Part shown: positions 36,914 to 44,972 of the stretch, one piece after another | Layout of the letters: every line of letters starts with the position of its first letter | How positions within the stretch are numbered: position 1 is the first letter of the stretch | Source: Sphaerotilus sp964470355 | Lineage (GTDB): Bacteria; Pseudomonadota; Gammaproteobacteria; Burkholderiales; Burkholderiaceae_C | Direction: 5' to 3' | NCBI GenBank assembly: GCA_964470355.1 | Contig: CAYYCN010000003.1 | Coordinates: forward strand, 12,449 to 76,448 | Length of the DNA: 64,000 nt | Notes under the pieces: generated by a model | The model's database searches: none | Seen by the model: only the letters and a program-made list of their open reading frames with translations | What the model was told of the DNA's origin: nothing | Program-made: the position numbers and the translations under genes

Positions 36914-37814
36914 GGTGCCGCTTTCGTTTGTTTTGTTGCGATGAGCAGACTGTAGAAGTCGATGCCTGATGCACAAATGCACCTGCATGCAATCAATAAA
37001 AACTCTTAGCAAGTGGCGTGTGTCTTTTTGCCCGCCGCATACGGCATCACAGCTTTTCCGGCTGGGTGTTGCGTCAGCCAGAGTGGATGTCTTTGAGCTC
37101 GGGCCTGGCTGCCATCCGCCAGTGAGGAAGGGGTCCAAAGCTGAGCACGCAACGCAGCGAAAGCGCGTCCGGGAGACCGCTCGAATGTGCGATCACCACA
37201 GCCAAGGGTGGGTGAGCACTGGCGTCAGCGTCTCACGGGGGAGTTGAGTACTCCGCCCTCTTGCGGGAACCAACTTGTAGCGCAAAAGGAACCAACTTTC
37301 GGAGGCCAAGTTAGTTCTCTCTGCATCTTCATGCCGCACTCTTGTTTGAGCGCTGAGCTTGAGTCACCCCTTCGGCGACGTCAGATCCTGACGGACCGCA
37401 AGCCCGCGTCGACAGGAGCTTTAAGAGTGCGGGCCTCAAAGGCATCCGGATCTTGCGATCAGGCCAAACGCGTGGCGTCACCCAACACTTGGCGGGCAGG
37501 ACCCGCAGGAGAAGTGCGATCGAGCCAACCATCAGGGACGTGAAGACAGACGGAGTGGCTGGCGTCAATCTCGCACGTTGGAGCGCCGGGGCACTGCAGT
37601 CCAATGGCAGTGGCGCCTGCTGAGCCTCATTTTTCGATGTCTGAGCATCGGGGGGGGGGGGAGGAGCAGGCACACCGGGCGACTGACCAAATGGCTCTCA
37701 TGCCGACCTGATCACACCGCTCACGCGCTCAGGTCAGACAGCTCAACGAACGCCGCTGCATCCCAACATTCGTCCAGATGCAACCAATACAGTCCAACCA
37801 GAGCCGAAAATCAA
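36914..37814. other. Non-coding right end of element 1
   Basis: About 900 bp with only doubtful short frames. It contains the paired GGAACCAACTT repeats (37266-37317), a run of 12 G (37650-37661) and, at the end, arm-type repeats. The 37578-37852 frame runs through the G-tract and is not credible as a gene. Confidence 0.4.
37266..37317. repeat. Iteron-like GGAACCAACTT repeats
   Basis: Two direct copies (37266-37276 and 37288-37298, 22 bp apart) are followed by an inverted partner (AAGTTAGTTC, 37308-37317, one mismatch). This resembles binding sites of a replication or regulatory protein. Confidence 0.45.
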
Positions 37815-37834
37815 TGTGGGATGAAATGTGGGAT
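37815..37834 (+). repeat. Paired TGTGGGAT repeats, right arm of element 1
   Basis: Two direct TGTGGGAT copies (37815-37822 and 37827-37834) have the same 12-bp spacing as the pair at 13265. They lie 57-76 bases from att copy B. Confidence 0.55.
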
Positions 37835-37851
37835 AAAAACCAATAGGACAT

Positions 37852-37883
37852 AAAAAAGCCCAAGTGAATCAATCACTTGGGCT
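37852..37883 (-). terminator. Hairpin terminator at the right end of element 1
   Basis: This is identical over 32 bases to 13095-13126. It lies 7 bases left of att copy B, so it would terminate a minus-strand tRNA rebuilt at that site before element 2 arrived. Confidence 0.7.
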
Positions 37884-37890
37884 TTAAATT

Positions 37891-37907
37891 TGGCGGAGAG
37901 AGCGGGA
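37891..37907. repeat. Attachment site copy B (element 1/element 2 junction)
   Basis: TGGCGGAGAGAGCGGGA matches the first 17 bases of copy C at 51048, then diverges (GCTTCC). It is the left end of element 2 and the right end of element 1. Confidence 0.75.
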
Positions 37908-37971
37908 GCTTCCGCGAACGATGCCTCATCCCCTTTATATTCAAGCATATCAAGGCATTTGACCCCTCCAC

Positions 37972-38012
37972 ATGGGTGCAAGACATGGGTGCAAGTGGCG
38001 CACAATGGGTGC
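37972..38012 (+). repeat. ATGGGTGCAAG repeats, left arm of element 2
   Basis: Direct copies lie at 37972-37982 and 37985-37995 (13 bp apart), with a partial copy at 38005-38012. The same pair with the same spacing is at 50963-50986. These are probable arm-type sites for the element 2 integrase. Confidence 0.6.
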
Positions 38013-38034
38013 CCTCAGGACATAGCCACAGCCC

Positions 38035-39315
38035 ATGTCAGCCGACAACCTCCTCCTCCTCTTCAACACTTGGTACGCCACCCTTCGGGTTCCTGAGCGA
38101 GCACGGGAGAAGCTGGGCCGCTCCAGGTTCAAGCAGTCGCTGAAGACCGGCGACAAGCGCAAGGCTCAGGAGCTTGCCCGCCCCGTGGTGGCGATGTGGA
38201 AGGCTCAGATCCGGCAAGCCGAGGGCGAGCCTGATGCGGTCCAGACCGAGGCCCTGCGGTGGCGTGAAGCCCTGGCAATGGCCAAAGGTGAAGACCTGAG
38301 CACGATGGGCGATGTCCTGACATCCAGGGCTGAAGCCATCGAGGCCCGCAAGGGCACCGCAGCCGCTCAGGAGTTCGCCTCCGTGGCTCTGGGCACCGCT
38401 ACCCCGTCCACTCTGCACCGGGCCTCCTGGGCCGCCTCCCGCGTCCACCTGGAGCAGAAGACCCAGGACCAAGCCTGCAAGGACGTGGACATGCTCCTAT
38501 CCGCGTTCTCTACCCTACAGGGCATGACTCCCCCAGCGGTCCGCGCCTGGGCCAAGGGACTGACCAACAAGGATGGGACCGCCCTCACCCCCTCATCCAT
38601 CAAGCGCATGGTGTCCTTCTGGCGGAGCTACTGGAAGCACCTGATCCGCTTGGAGGAGGTCCCCGCAGGCTCCGACCCGTTCGCCCTGGTCGAGGTGCCC
38701 CAGGTGTCCCGAAAGGTGGCCGCCGCTTCTGGGTGGATTCCATTCCCCCAACAGGCGGTCCCCGGCCTGATCCGGGCCGCAATGGACCGGGACGACCAAG
38801 AGCTTGCCGACCTCATCACTCTGGGAGCCTACACAGGGGCCCGGATTGAGGAGCTATGCGCCCTCAAGCTGGCTTCGGTGAACCTGGAGGGCAATATTCC
38901 GTCCTTCCGCATCGAGGATGCCAAGACCGAGGCAGGCGTCCGGGAGGTGCCTATCCATCCCGCCCTGGTCCCCCTGGTGCGCCGCCTGAAGGCCACGAGC
39001 GAGGGCAAGAATCCGGCTCCGTCCGAGTACCTCTTGGCAGGGCTCACCTTCAACAAGTACGGGGACAGGTCCAACGCCATCGGGAAGCGGTTCGGCAGGC
39101 TCAAGGGCAGTCTAGGGTTCGGCCGCAAGCATGTGTTCCACAGCCTACGCAAAACGCTGGTTACGGCCCTGGAGAACGCTGGGGTGTCCGAGAACCTCGC
39201 CGCTGACATCGTGGGCCATGAGAAACCACGGATCACCTACGGGCTGTACTCGGGTGGGGCCAGCCTGGAGGTGAAGGCCAAAGCCCTGGCGAAGGTGGGC
39301 TATCCGGGCCTGTGA
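38035..39315 (+). CDS. Tyrosine recombinase (integrase) of element 2
   Basis: This 426-residue recombinase is unlike the P4-type enzyme of element 1. Its N-terminus (TWYATLRVPERAREKLGRSR) is of the DUF6538 type. The catalytic set is Arg in GAYTGARIEELC, Lys in KTEAGVREVPIH, HSLRK, GHEKPRIT, and Tyr in YGLYSGG. The start lies 127 bp from att copy B and the gene reads into the element, the same layout as element 1. Codons are GC-rich like the rest of element 2. Confidence 0.93.
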   Translation: MSADNLLLLFNTWYATLRVPERAREKLGRSRFKQSLKTGDKRKAQELARPVVAMWKAQIRQAEGEPDAVQTEALRWREALAMAKGEDLSTMGDVLTSRAEAIEARKGTAAAQEFASVALGTATPSTLHRASWAASRVHLEQKTQDQACKDVDMLLSAFSTLQGMTPPAVRAWAKGLTNKDGTALTPSSIKRMVSFWRSYWKHLIRLEEVPAGSDPFALVEVPQVSRKVAAASGWIPFPQQAVPGLIRAAMDRDDQELADLITLGAYTGARIEELCALKLASVNLEGNIPSFRIEDAKTEAGVREVPIHPALVPLVRRLKATSEGKNPAPSEYLLAGLTFNKYGDRSNAIGKRFGRLKGSLGFGRKHVFHSLRKTLVTALENAGVSENLAADIVGHEKPRITYGLYSGGASLEVKAKALAKVGYPGL

Positions 39316-39493
39316 GGCTGAGGTTTCCCGACTACTTGTGCAAGAACGACATCGAATACCTCAAGTTAATTTGCAGAACGTAGTCGGGCATATAGAAGAT
39401 GATAGATACACATAATAAAATTAATCGACATATAAGCCGCTGCACACACATTAATTCAAAGGAGCAGGTACGGGAGACATCTAGCATCCTTGC

Positions 39494-39673
39494 ATGGACA
39501 GCCCGAACCCCCGCCCGCAGCTTGTGATTCAACAGGCCGACCATCTTCGGCACTTCAGCCGTGAAGGTCCGCTGGTGAAGCTGGCCGCGCTCCTGTTGAT
39601 CCTACTGCCCGCAATCCTCACTGCGGCGGGACTGCTGGCCTTTGCAGTGCTGAAGATTGCAGGCTTCCTCTAG
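39494..39673 (+). CDS. 59-residue single-helix membrane protein
   Basis: A short gene (MDSPNPRPQLVIQQADHLRH...) has one clear membrane helix (KLAALLLILLPAILTAAGLL) at residues 31-55 and a polar N-terminus. It is 178 bp downstream of the integrase, after an AT-rich stretch that could hold a promoter. Codon use is like the other element 2 genes. The function is unknown; small phage membrane proteins (holin-like, superinfection exclusion) have this shape. Confidence 0.5.
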   Translation: MDSPNPRPQLVIQQADHLRHFSREGPLVKLAALLLILLPAILTAAGLLAFAVLKIAGFL

Positions 39674-39905
39674 GTGGTCCCACCCTTCAGGTTCACCCTC
39701 AAGGGGGATTCACAGTGCCTGCAGGTAGCACCAGCATGGGGCCATGAGCCCCTCCTCACCGGGAAGCTGCCCAGGAGCCTCAAGGGGCCCGGAATGTCAC
39801 GGCAAAATTTTGTGCGGGGGTATCGGATCAGATCCGAAGCGAAGTTCCCCCCGTACCCCCCTCCACTTCCAACGAATCGGGCTTCCACAGCGTTCATTCC
39901 TGGTC

Positions 39906-39942
39906 AAAAGCTCTCGGACAGGCAAGGACGTAGGGTTGCCTA
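39906..39942 (+). repeat. GGACGTAGGGTTGCCTA unit, copy 1
   Basis: 37 bases match copy 2 with one mismatch. The last 17 bases recur exactly in copy 3. Confidence 0.7.
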
Positions 39943-40087
39943 CCTAGCTTCTGGAACGCTGGTTTTGCCTCAATTCCCACGAGAACAAACAGCTCAGGTA
40001 TGCCCCCCTTCCGCCAGCGTGCTGACCTCCGTTGCCCCGAGGCATTCAGTGAGGGGGCCTGTGGCGTGACCCAGGCAGCGCACAGGG

Positions 40088-40125
40088 AAAAGCTCTCGGA
40101 CAGGCGAGGACGTAGGGTTGCCTAG
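40088..40125 (+). repeat. GGACGTAGGGTTGCCTA unit, copy 2
   Basis: This copy is 182 bp after copy 1 and is followed by a pyrimidine-rich tail (CCTGCCGTTCG...TTCCTGATTCCC) that resembles the tail of copy 3. Confidence 0.7.
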
Positions 40126-40434
40126 CCTTCCTGCCGTTCGTCGCTTCTTCCTGATTCCCTCCGAGTCGTGAGCACTCCCACGGCCCCCTACGGAGCGGCC
40201 ACCAGCAGCAGGGGCAGCACCAGCCGCAGCAGGACCGAAAGCGGCCAGCATCGCGGGGTCACTGTTGGTCCAAGGGGCCACGCCTGGGGGCACTCAGGAA
40301 TCAGGCTCAGAACTTGTAAGTTGTGGCACCACCCCAACAAGGGCCCTTTCATGGGTTCACAAGTTGCTTGACGGTGGATTGTGGACTGGTTCAGAATTGA
40401 TTCATACCTTCTGACACCAGTTGAGCAGATCACC

Positions 40435-41067
40435 ATGACCCAGCACATTGCGTACTTCCGAGTCTCCACAGCGGACCAGTCCGTCACCTCCCAGCGCCTG
40501 AAGCTCCTCAAGGACACAGGCCGGGAAGCCTTCGACCGGGAATATGCGGATGAGGGCGTGAGCGGGGCGACCCCAGCAGCACAGCGGCCCGAGTTCGCCA
40601 AGCTGGTGGACTTCATCCGTGAGGGAGATGTGCTCTTCGTGGCAGCAGTTGACCGCCTCGGGCGTGATGCGCTGGACGTACAGGCCACCGTCCGAGCCCT
40701 TCTTCTGAAAGGCGTGACCATCCAGGTTCTGGGACTGGGAACCATCTCCCGTGGTGTCGGGGAATTGATCATGGCAGTCCTGGCCCAGGTGGCGGATATG
40801 GAACGGATGAGGATTGCAGAACGCACCGCAGCAGGCCGGGATGCAGCCCGGGCCAGCCTCGCAGCAACCGGCAAGACCCACAAGGGCAAGGCGAGCTTGG
40901 GAAGGCCCCACGAGAAGAACCCCGAGGAGGTCAGGCAGTGGAGGAAGGAAAACAGCGCCAGCCTTTCCCAGACTGCTGCCCACTTTGGACTGAGCCTGTC
41001 CACCGTGAAACGGTATTGCCCGTCAGCATCTATCGACGCGCCTGAAGTGGCCTCCTCGAAGGTCTGA
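40435..41067 (+). CDS. Serine recombinase (resolvase/invertase)
   Basis: This 210-residue protein has the serine-recombinase catalytic domain: Ser in AYFRVSTADQS (nucleophile), DRLGRD, and the Arg-rich dimer helix ending MERMRIAERTAAGRDAA. A short C-terminal HTH (SLSQTAAHFGLSLSTVKRY) follows. The family resolves dimers or inverts DNA. It may resolve element multimers or control phase. ATG 40435 is chosen because the conserved domain begins there. Confidence 0.92.
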   Translation: MTQHIAYFRVSTADQSVTSQRLKLLKDTGREAFDREYADEGVSGATPAAQRPEFAKLVDFIREGDVLFVAAVDRLGRDALDVQATVRALLLKGVTIQVLGLGTISRGVGELIMAVLAQVADMERMRIAERTAAGRDAARASLAATGKTHKGKASLGRPHEKNPEEVRQWRKENSASLSQTAAHFGLSLSTVKRYCPSASIDAPEVASSKV

Positions 41068-41135
41068 GCGCTCCCGAGCCCACCCCCTCATCGCCGCCTG
41101 AGCGTCTGGTCATTGAGCATGCCTCCGCCACCTTC

Positions 41136-42095
41136 GTGGCCCAAGGCACCGTCACGGCCCACCTGCCAGCTCCTGTCACCATCCCCGGTGGCGACATGCC
41201 CATGACCAGCCGCGAAGTGGCGACGATGAGCACGAAGGAGATTGCCGAGCTGACCGGGAAGGAGCACAAGAACGTGCTGGCCGACTGCCGGACGATGTTT
41301 GACGGCCTGGGAATGCACTCGGCTGAGTTCTCAGCTCAGTACAAGGACAGCACCGGGCGAACCCTCCCCCTGTTCAACCTCCCCAAGGACCTCACGTTCA
41401 CCCTGGTGGCAGGCTATTCGGTCGAGCTGCGCCACCGCATCGTCACCCGCTGGCTGGAGCTGGAGTCCAAGGCCGCCCCGGCCCCTGAGCCCGCTTTCGC
41501 CCTACCGAAGTCCTACAGCGCCGCCCTGATTGAGCTGGCGGCCCAGGTGGAGGCCCGCATTGACCGAGGCGTCCGCGCCTGGGGCCGCATCAAGGCCACC
41601 GCAGCCGAACAGCGTGAGCTGTGGCGTGAGGTCGGGGAGGCCCTCCTGGTGGGCCGCAAGCTGCACAAGGCTGACCGCGCCTTCAGCCAGTGGTGCAAGG
41701 CCACCGGGTTCGGTGACATACACCGCAACTACCGAGCCGCCTCTATGTGGCTCGCCACGGTGCATGTATTACTTGCACCTGATGGCGTGTCGGACCCCAT
41801 CGAGCTGCGCCGCCTGCACACCGAGCAAGAGGCAAGTCAGGCCCTCCCCGAGGACCTGAAGGCCATCCCTGAGCCCATCCCCCAGGCCCCCGTCCTGGCC
41901 CCCGAAGACGCCGAGAAGGTGGTCAAGCTGATCCACCGTGCGCATTGGCTTCGAGGCAGCAGCCAATGCCCGCGCGGGAAACCGCAAGGTGTGGACCTTC
42001 AAGGGCGGGACCGCATGCTGCCCGGAGTGATGCTCCCGGGCCCCCGAGATTTCAGGAAAAAGCCTCCAGGCGCTCCAGGACGTAGGGTTGCCTAG
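41136..42095 (+). CDS. Rha-family phage regulatory protein, possibly frameshifted at its end
   Basis: The N-terminal domain (MTSREVATMSTKEIAELTGKEHKNVLADCRTM region) is of the Rha/pRha type, which in phages affects growth depending on host IHF. A helical middle and a Pro-rich stretch follow. Codons after about 41940 give an odd tail, while the +1 frame reads a protein-like segment (RIGFEAAANARAGNRKVW) to a stop at 42030, so a frameshift there is likely. The frame-0 stop at 42095 lies inside repeat copy 3. GTG 41136 or ATG 41196 may be the true start. Confidence 0.75.
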   Translation: MAQGTVTAHLPAPVTIPGGDMPMTSREVATMSTKEIAELTGKEHKNVLADCRTMFDGLGMHSAEFSAQYKDSTGRTLPLFNLPKDLTFTLVAGYSVELRHRIVTRWLELESKAAPAPEPAFALPKSYSAALIELAAQVEARIDRGVRAWGRIKATAAEQRELWREVGEALLVGRKLHKADRAFSQWCKATGFGDIHRNYRAASMWLATVHVLLAPDGVSDPIELRRLHTEQEASQALPEDLKAIPEPIPQAPVLAPEDAEKVVKLIHRAHWLRGSSQCPRGKPQGVDLQGRDRMLPGVMLPGPRDFRKKPPGAPGRRVA

Positions 42096-42131
42096 CCCGC
42101 TTCCCGTTCGGCGTTTTTCCTCCAATTTCCA
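42057..42131 (+). repeat. GGACGTAGGGTTGCCTA unit, copy 3
   Basis: The core AGGACGTAGGGTTGCCTAG lies at 42077-42095, followed by a pyrimidine-rich tail (TTCCCGTTCGGCG...TCCAATTTCC). Copies 1 and 2 are intergenic, which suggests that the Rha gene really ends before this unit. Confidence 0.6.
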
Positions 42132-42676
42132 GGCCGAGAACGGCCCCAGAGGGGGCATCGAGGGCACTGCCGCCTGGCAGCAGCACCGGCCCCGTCAAGG
42201 CTTCCTTGAAAACCGCGCCGCCGTGTCTAAAAGCCGGCTATAGCAGAAGACGGAAACCGGCTGTGGCTGTGGGCACTGCAGGAGCTGCCTGAATCGCTAG
42301 GTGGATCCAGGTCTTGCGCCGCTGCTGTCGTGTCTAAAAGCTGGCTATAGCAGAAGACGGAAATCGGCTGTGACCGCGAGAGCCGCCGAAGCCGCCCGAA
42401 TCGCTAAGAAGATCAAGGGCTTACGTCGCTTCTTCTCTCCATAACCCCGGCCTGAGCAGAAGGTGGACACCGCGGCTTCGCTTCACATCGAATTAAAGCA
42501 CATCACCCGGGGGTGGCCCTGTCTGTATTTGGGGAGCAGTCACCAACTTTCCGCCACCCCAAGTCCACCCCAAGCCCCCAACACGCGCCCCCCTCCAGCC
42601 ACGCCTTAGCGGCGCTGGTCACACGGAAGCGGGGCATTTTTGCGTCGGTTGCTCCCCTCCACTTCCTCTACCCTGC
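42131..42676. other. Non-coding region with tandem 107-bp repeat
   Basis: About 545 bp with no gene. It contains two units of a 107-bp repeat (42222-42435) and otherwise GC-rich sequence without a clear feature. Confidence 0.5.
42222..42435 (+). repeat. Tandem 107-bp repeat (two units), possible structured RNA
   Basis: Units 42222-42328 and 42329-42435 align with no gap. The first 44 bases differ at two positions only. In unit 1, AGCCGG pairs with CCGGCT; in unit 2, AGCTGG faces TCGGCT, and both changes are G-U tolerant, so an RNA stem survives. The last 35 bases are also similar. Confidence 0.65.
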
Positions 42677-43165
42677 ATGAACCCGGAGTCCCAAGAACCA
42701 GCACAAGCACCAAAGCGAGGGCGGCCCGCCATCACCCTCGACAACTCAGAAGTTCGCACAGTCCTGTCCGCCTGGAGCACCTTCACGGACCTTGTGGTGG
42801 ACCTCCCCGAGGCCGATGACATCTTCACCGGGTCCACTCTACTGAAGACTGAGGGCATCACCTCTACACGCCCCCTTGCTCGCTCCCGGCTGTTCCAGAT
42901 GCTGACCCGCCTGGACACCATCAGCTCCCGAGGGGTCGCCTCATTGCTCCCGCCTGACGCAGGGGAGAGCACTGCCAAGCTGTACGCATCAGTCCTTCGG
43001 GTCATCAGCAAGGCCATCCACTCCGAACTGTGGAAGTCCTCCAGGTGGCATGACGCAGCACGGGAAGCGCGCCTCTTGTTCGCAGATCAGGAAGACCTGG
43101 ACCGGGAGTGCTGGGATAGGTGGAACACCCTGCAGTCGGAAGCTCACCAATTAACGCCAACCTAA
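42677..43165 (+). CDS. Hypothetical protein with AT-hook-like N-terminus
   Basis: This 162-residue protein has KRGRPAITL near residue 13, like an AT-hook or the start of a small DNA-binding protein, and a helical C-terminal half (ARLLFADQEDLDRECWDRWN). No family is recognised. It begins after the tandem repeat region and its stop lies inside the first hairpin of the array that follows. Confidence 0.6.
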   Translation: MNPESQEPAQAPKRGRPAITLDNSEVRTVLSAWSTFTDLVVDLPEADDIFTGSTLLKTEGITSTRPLARSRLFQMLTRLDTISSRGVASLLPPDAGESTAKLYASVLRVISKAIHSELWKSSRWHDAAREARLLFADQEDLDRECWDRWNTLQSEAHQLTPT

Positions 43166-43452
43166 ATAAACAAGAGGTGCCCCCGCTGGTGAGCTGAAGC
43201 GGTAACGGTTCCTCCAGGTTCGATGAACCGACCACGACCACCCATTCCATTGCAGGCGAAGCCTGAACCAAGGGAAACCTTCCCGTGGGCTTCTGTCCAA
43301 CCTGCGAAGCAGGGACACCAGAAGGGGACTGTTGAAGGGCTTCGCCCTTTTCAGACCACCCAGGATCAGACTCAATCCTGGTCCCACTTCCTCGGTCATA
43401 CAGGCAGCAGCGTCCGCGATGCTGGAGCCTGAATCAGTGCCTCCCCGCACTG
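43141..43452 (+). ncRNA. Array of nine perfect hairpins (candidate structured RNA)
   Basis: Perfect inverted repeats follow one another. Examples are 43141-43149 with 43187-43195 (9 bp), 43217-43229, 43253-43265 (CAGGC-GAA-GCCTG), 43272-43284, 43301-43313 (CCTGC-GAA-GCAGG), 43335-43349 (AAGGGC-TTC-GCCCTT), 43360-43381 (7 bp), 43401-43431 and 43435-43452 (CAGTGC-6 nt-GCACTG). Several have GAA, GAT or TTC loops. No open frame of note lies here. Function is unknown; it could be an RNA, a processing region or a packaging signal. Confidence 0.45.
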
Positions 43453-43539
43453 GCCCCCTGTAGTCCCCCTGCTGCGCAGGTCCAGCCACAGGCCATTCAG
43501 TGGCCGCCCTCCCCGTCACTCAACCGCCCAAGCGCCTAG

Positions 43540-43570
43540 GCCCCCTCCATCTTCTGTGGTCGGGGCTTTT
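43540..43570 (+). terminator. Terminator-like hairpin before the 43620 gene
   Basis: GCCCC (43540-43544) pairs with GGGGC (43562-43566), then TTTT. It ends 50 bases before the start codon of the next gene. Confidence 0.55.
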
Positions 43571-43619
43571 CTGCGCTGTTCGCTCACTCAAACCCCATCC
43601 ATCAAAAGGACCCCCTCCC

Positions 43620-44165
43620 ATGGCACGCATCCACGCCACCCCCGACCGTCGAGGCTTGAAGCCGAAGACAACCCTCCGCGCCTCCAATGCCTCCACTCGG
43701 ATGACCTCCTTGGTCGACCTGGAGGCCACCTATCAAGCAGCCTTCGGGGCCTTCTGGCTCACTCGGGCGTCCTCGGTGAATCCAGCTCAAAGCCCATACC
43801 TCCGGGTATCCCCCTCCTCCGTGGTCATCCGTGCCCTGGACTTCTACCTGGAGCACCTGGACACCCTGCAGCCTGGGGAGGCGCAGCACTCCGAGTTCAA
43901 GGCAGTAGAGCGGGCTGTGACCCGCAAGCCCTTGGAAGCGGCCCACCTCGACCGCATAGCGGCCCTCCTGCAGCAGGCCCAGACCCACTGTGAGACCCAG
44001 GAAGGCCATCGTCCAGGCGCAGGGGTCCCGGAGATGGTCCAGGTCCTCCCCGCGTTGTGGCACGACCTCAGGACAGGAACCACAGCAGCCGAACGAAAGG
44101 CACGGGACGATGCCTTGAGGGACAAGGTGGAGGCAATGCTCCCGAAGAAGTACCAGCAGTGCTAG
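43620..44165 (+). CDS. Hypothetical protein of element 2 (181 aa)
   Basis: This protein has a basic N-terminus (MARIHATPDRRGLKPKTTLR) and a helical remainder (SSVVIRALDFYLEHLDTL, HLDRIAALLQQAQTHCETQE). No family is recognised. The segment VVIRALDFYLEHL has some similarity in shape to ribbon-helix-helix proteins. ATG 43620 is preferred over the open frame upstream because coding character begins there. Confidence 0.6.
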   Translation: MARIHATPDRRGLKPKTTLRASNASTRMTSLVDLEATYQAAFGAFWLTRASSVNPAQSPYLRVSPSSVVIRALDFYLEHLDTLQPGEAQHSEFKAVERAVTRKPLEAAHLDRIAALLQQAQTHCETQEGHRPGAGVPEMVQVLPALWHDLRTGTTAAERKARDDALRDKVEAMLPKKYQQC

Positions 44166-44217
44166 CCGCGCCTCAATCCACCATCAATGGCTAACCCCAC
44201 GTCAGCCCCCTCTTCAG

Positions 44218-44238
44218 CCCGCCTCTGAGCGGGTTTTT
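44218..44238 (+). terminator. Terminator-like hairpin before BRO-N gene 1
   Basis: CCCGC-6 nt-GCGGG followed by TTTTT ends 26 bases before ATG 44265. Confidence 0.65.
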
Positions 44239-44283
44239 CTTTGTCTGAGTCTTCACCCATACCCATGCACCACCCGACCCCTT
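44226..44283 (+). repeat. Duplicated leader and start region, copy 1
   Basis: 58 bases are repeated at 45010-45067 with two mismatches. They cover part of the hairpin, the T-run, the leader and the first six codons (MHHPTP). Confidence 0.75.
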
Positions 44284-44945
44284 CCAGCCCGCCCGAGGGC
44301 GTCGAACGATTTACCCCCGACTTTCCCGAGGCAATCCACCCCTTCAGCAGCATTCCCGGGGGGGACCGGCAAGCCGCCTCAGCACCACCCCCCGTCCTAT
44401 TCGACTTCCACGGCCACAGCCTCCGCTCCTTCACCCGGGAGGATGGGTCCTTCTGGTTTGTGGCGAAGGATGTGTGTACGGCCCTTGGACACACGAACAG
44501 TCGCATGGCGCTGGGGCGCCTGGATGATGACGAAAAGGGGGTAAGCAATGTTTACACCCCTGGAGGGGTCCAGCAAGGCGCCATCATCTCCGAGTCTGGC
44601 CTGTTCTCACTGATCCTGACTTCCACGGTCCCCGGTGCCAAGGCATTCAAGAAGTGGGTCACCTCGGAAGTCCTCCCGTCCCTGCGCCGTCACGGTGTCT
44701 ACGTGGTGGGACAGGAAACAAAGCTCCCCGAGGGCATGAGCCTGGAGGAGCTGGAAGCAGAGAGCCGCAAGGCACGGCAGCACATGGAGGCCGTACAGGC
44801 TCGCCTGGAGGCCATTGCAGCCGAGAAGGAGGCAGAGGCCGCCGCCTATCGAGCCCGAATGCTGGAGTACCGCAACGAGCGGGATGACTTCTTCAAGCAG
44901 ATGCGCACCCCGAGCTACACCGCATCGGGGAAGCGGAATCGATAA
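44265..44945 (+). CDS. BRO-N domain protein 1
   Basis: This protein of 226 residues has an N-terminal BRO domain: LFDFHGHSLRSFTREDGSFW, FVAKDVCTALGHTNS, ISESGLFSLILTSTVPGAK, FKKWVTSEVLPSLRRHGVY. A coiled-coil C-terminus (ELEAESRKARQHMEAVQARL) follows. BRO domains bind DNA in phage and viral antirepressors. It is a paralogue of the gene at 49882. ATG 44265 lies in the duplicated leader. Confidence 0.88.
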   Translation: MHHPTPSSPPEGVERFTPDFPEAIHPFSSIPGGDRQAASAPPPVLFDFHGHSLRSFTREDGSFWFVAKDVCTALGHTNSRMALGRLDDDEKGVSNVYTPGGVQQGAIISESGLFSLILTSTVPGAKAFKKWVTSEVLPSLRRHGVYVVGQETKLPEGMSLEELEAESRKARQHMEAVQARLEAIAAEKEAEAAAYRARMLEYRNERDDFFKQMRTPSYTASGKRNR

Positions 44946-44972
44946 GGCCCCTCCCACTGCCACCCCCACAAA

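Larger units (their letters stand above)
13133..37890 (+). mobile_element. Integrated element 1 (about 24.8 kb, tRNA-Ser target)
   Basis: The element is bounded by TGGCGGAGAG copies at 13133 and 37891, which match the 3' end of tRNA-Ser at 51048. A P4-type integrase lies just inside the left end. Paired TGTGGGAT repeats occur inside both ends (13265-13286 and 37815-37834). Contents are the integrase, an Eleos-like dynamin operon, a type I restriction system with accessory genes, a DUF932/YqaJ/Gp3-like module, an HUH replication protein and AlpA. No conjugation genes are visible, so it is an integrative or mobilisable island rather than a complete ICE. Confidence 0.8.
39674..40434. other. Repeat-bearing non-coding region between the membrane protein and recombinase genes
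   Basis: About 760 bp without a supported gene. It holds a perfect 6-1-6 palindrome (39824-39836) and two copies of the GGACGTAGGGTTGCCTA unit (39906-39942 and 40088-40125). Confidence 0.45.

Noticed and set aside
37578..37853. 91-codon frame through a run of 12 G
   Set aside because: No ribosome site, no protein-like composition, and the homopolymer is in otherwise non-coding DNA. Phase variation was considered, but no gene would be switched.
42222..42435. Retron-type ncRNA considered for the tandem repeat
   Set aside because: No reverse transcriptase gene is present in the window.
43141..43452. CRISPR array considered for the hairpin series
   Set aside because: The hairpins differ in sequence, with no constant repeat and spacer pattern, and no cas genes are near.
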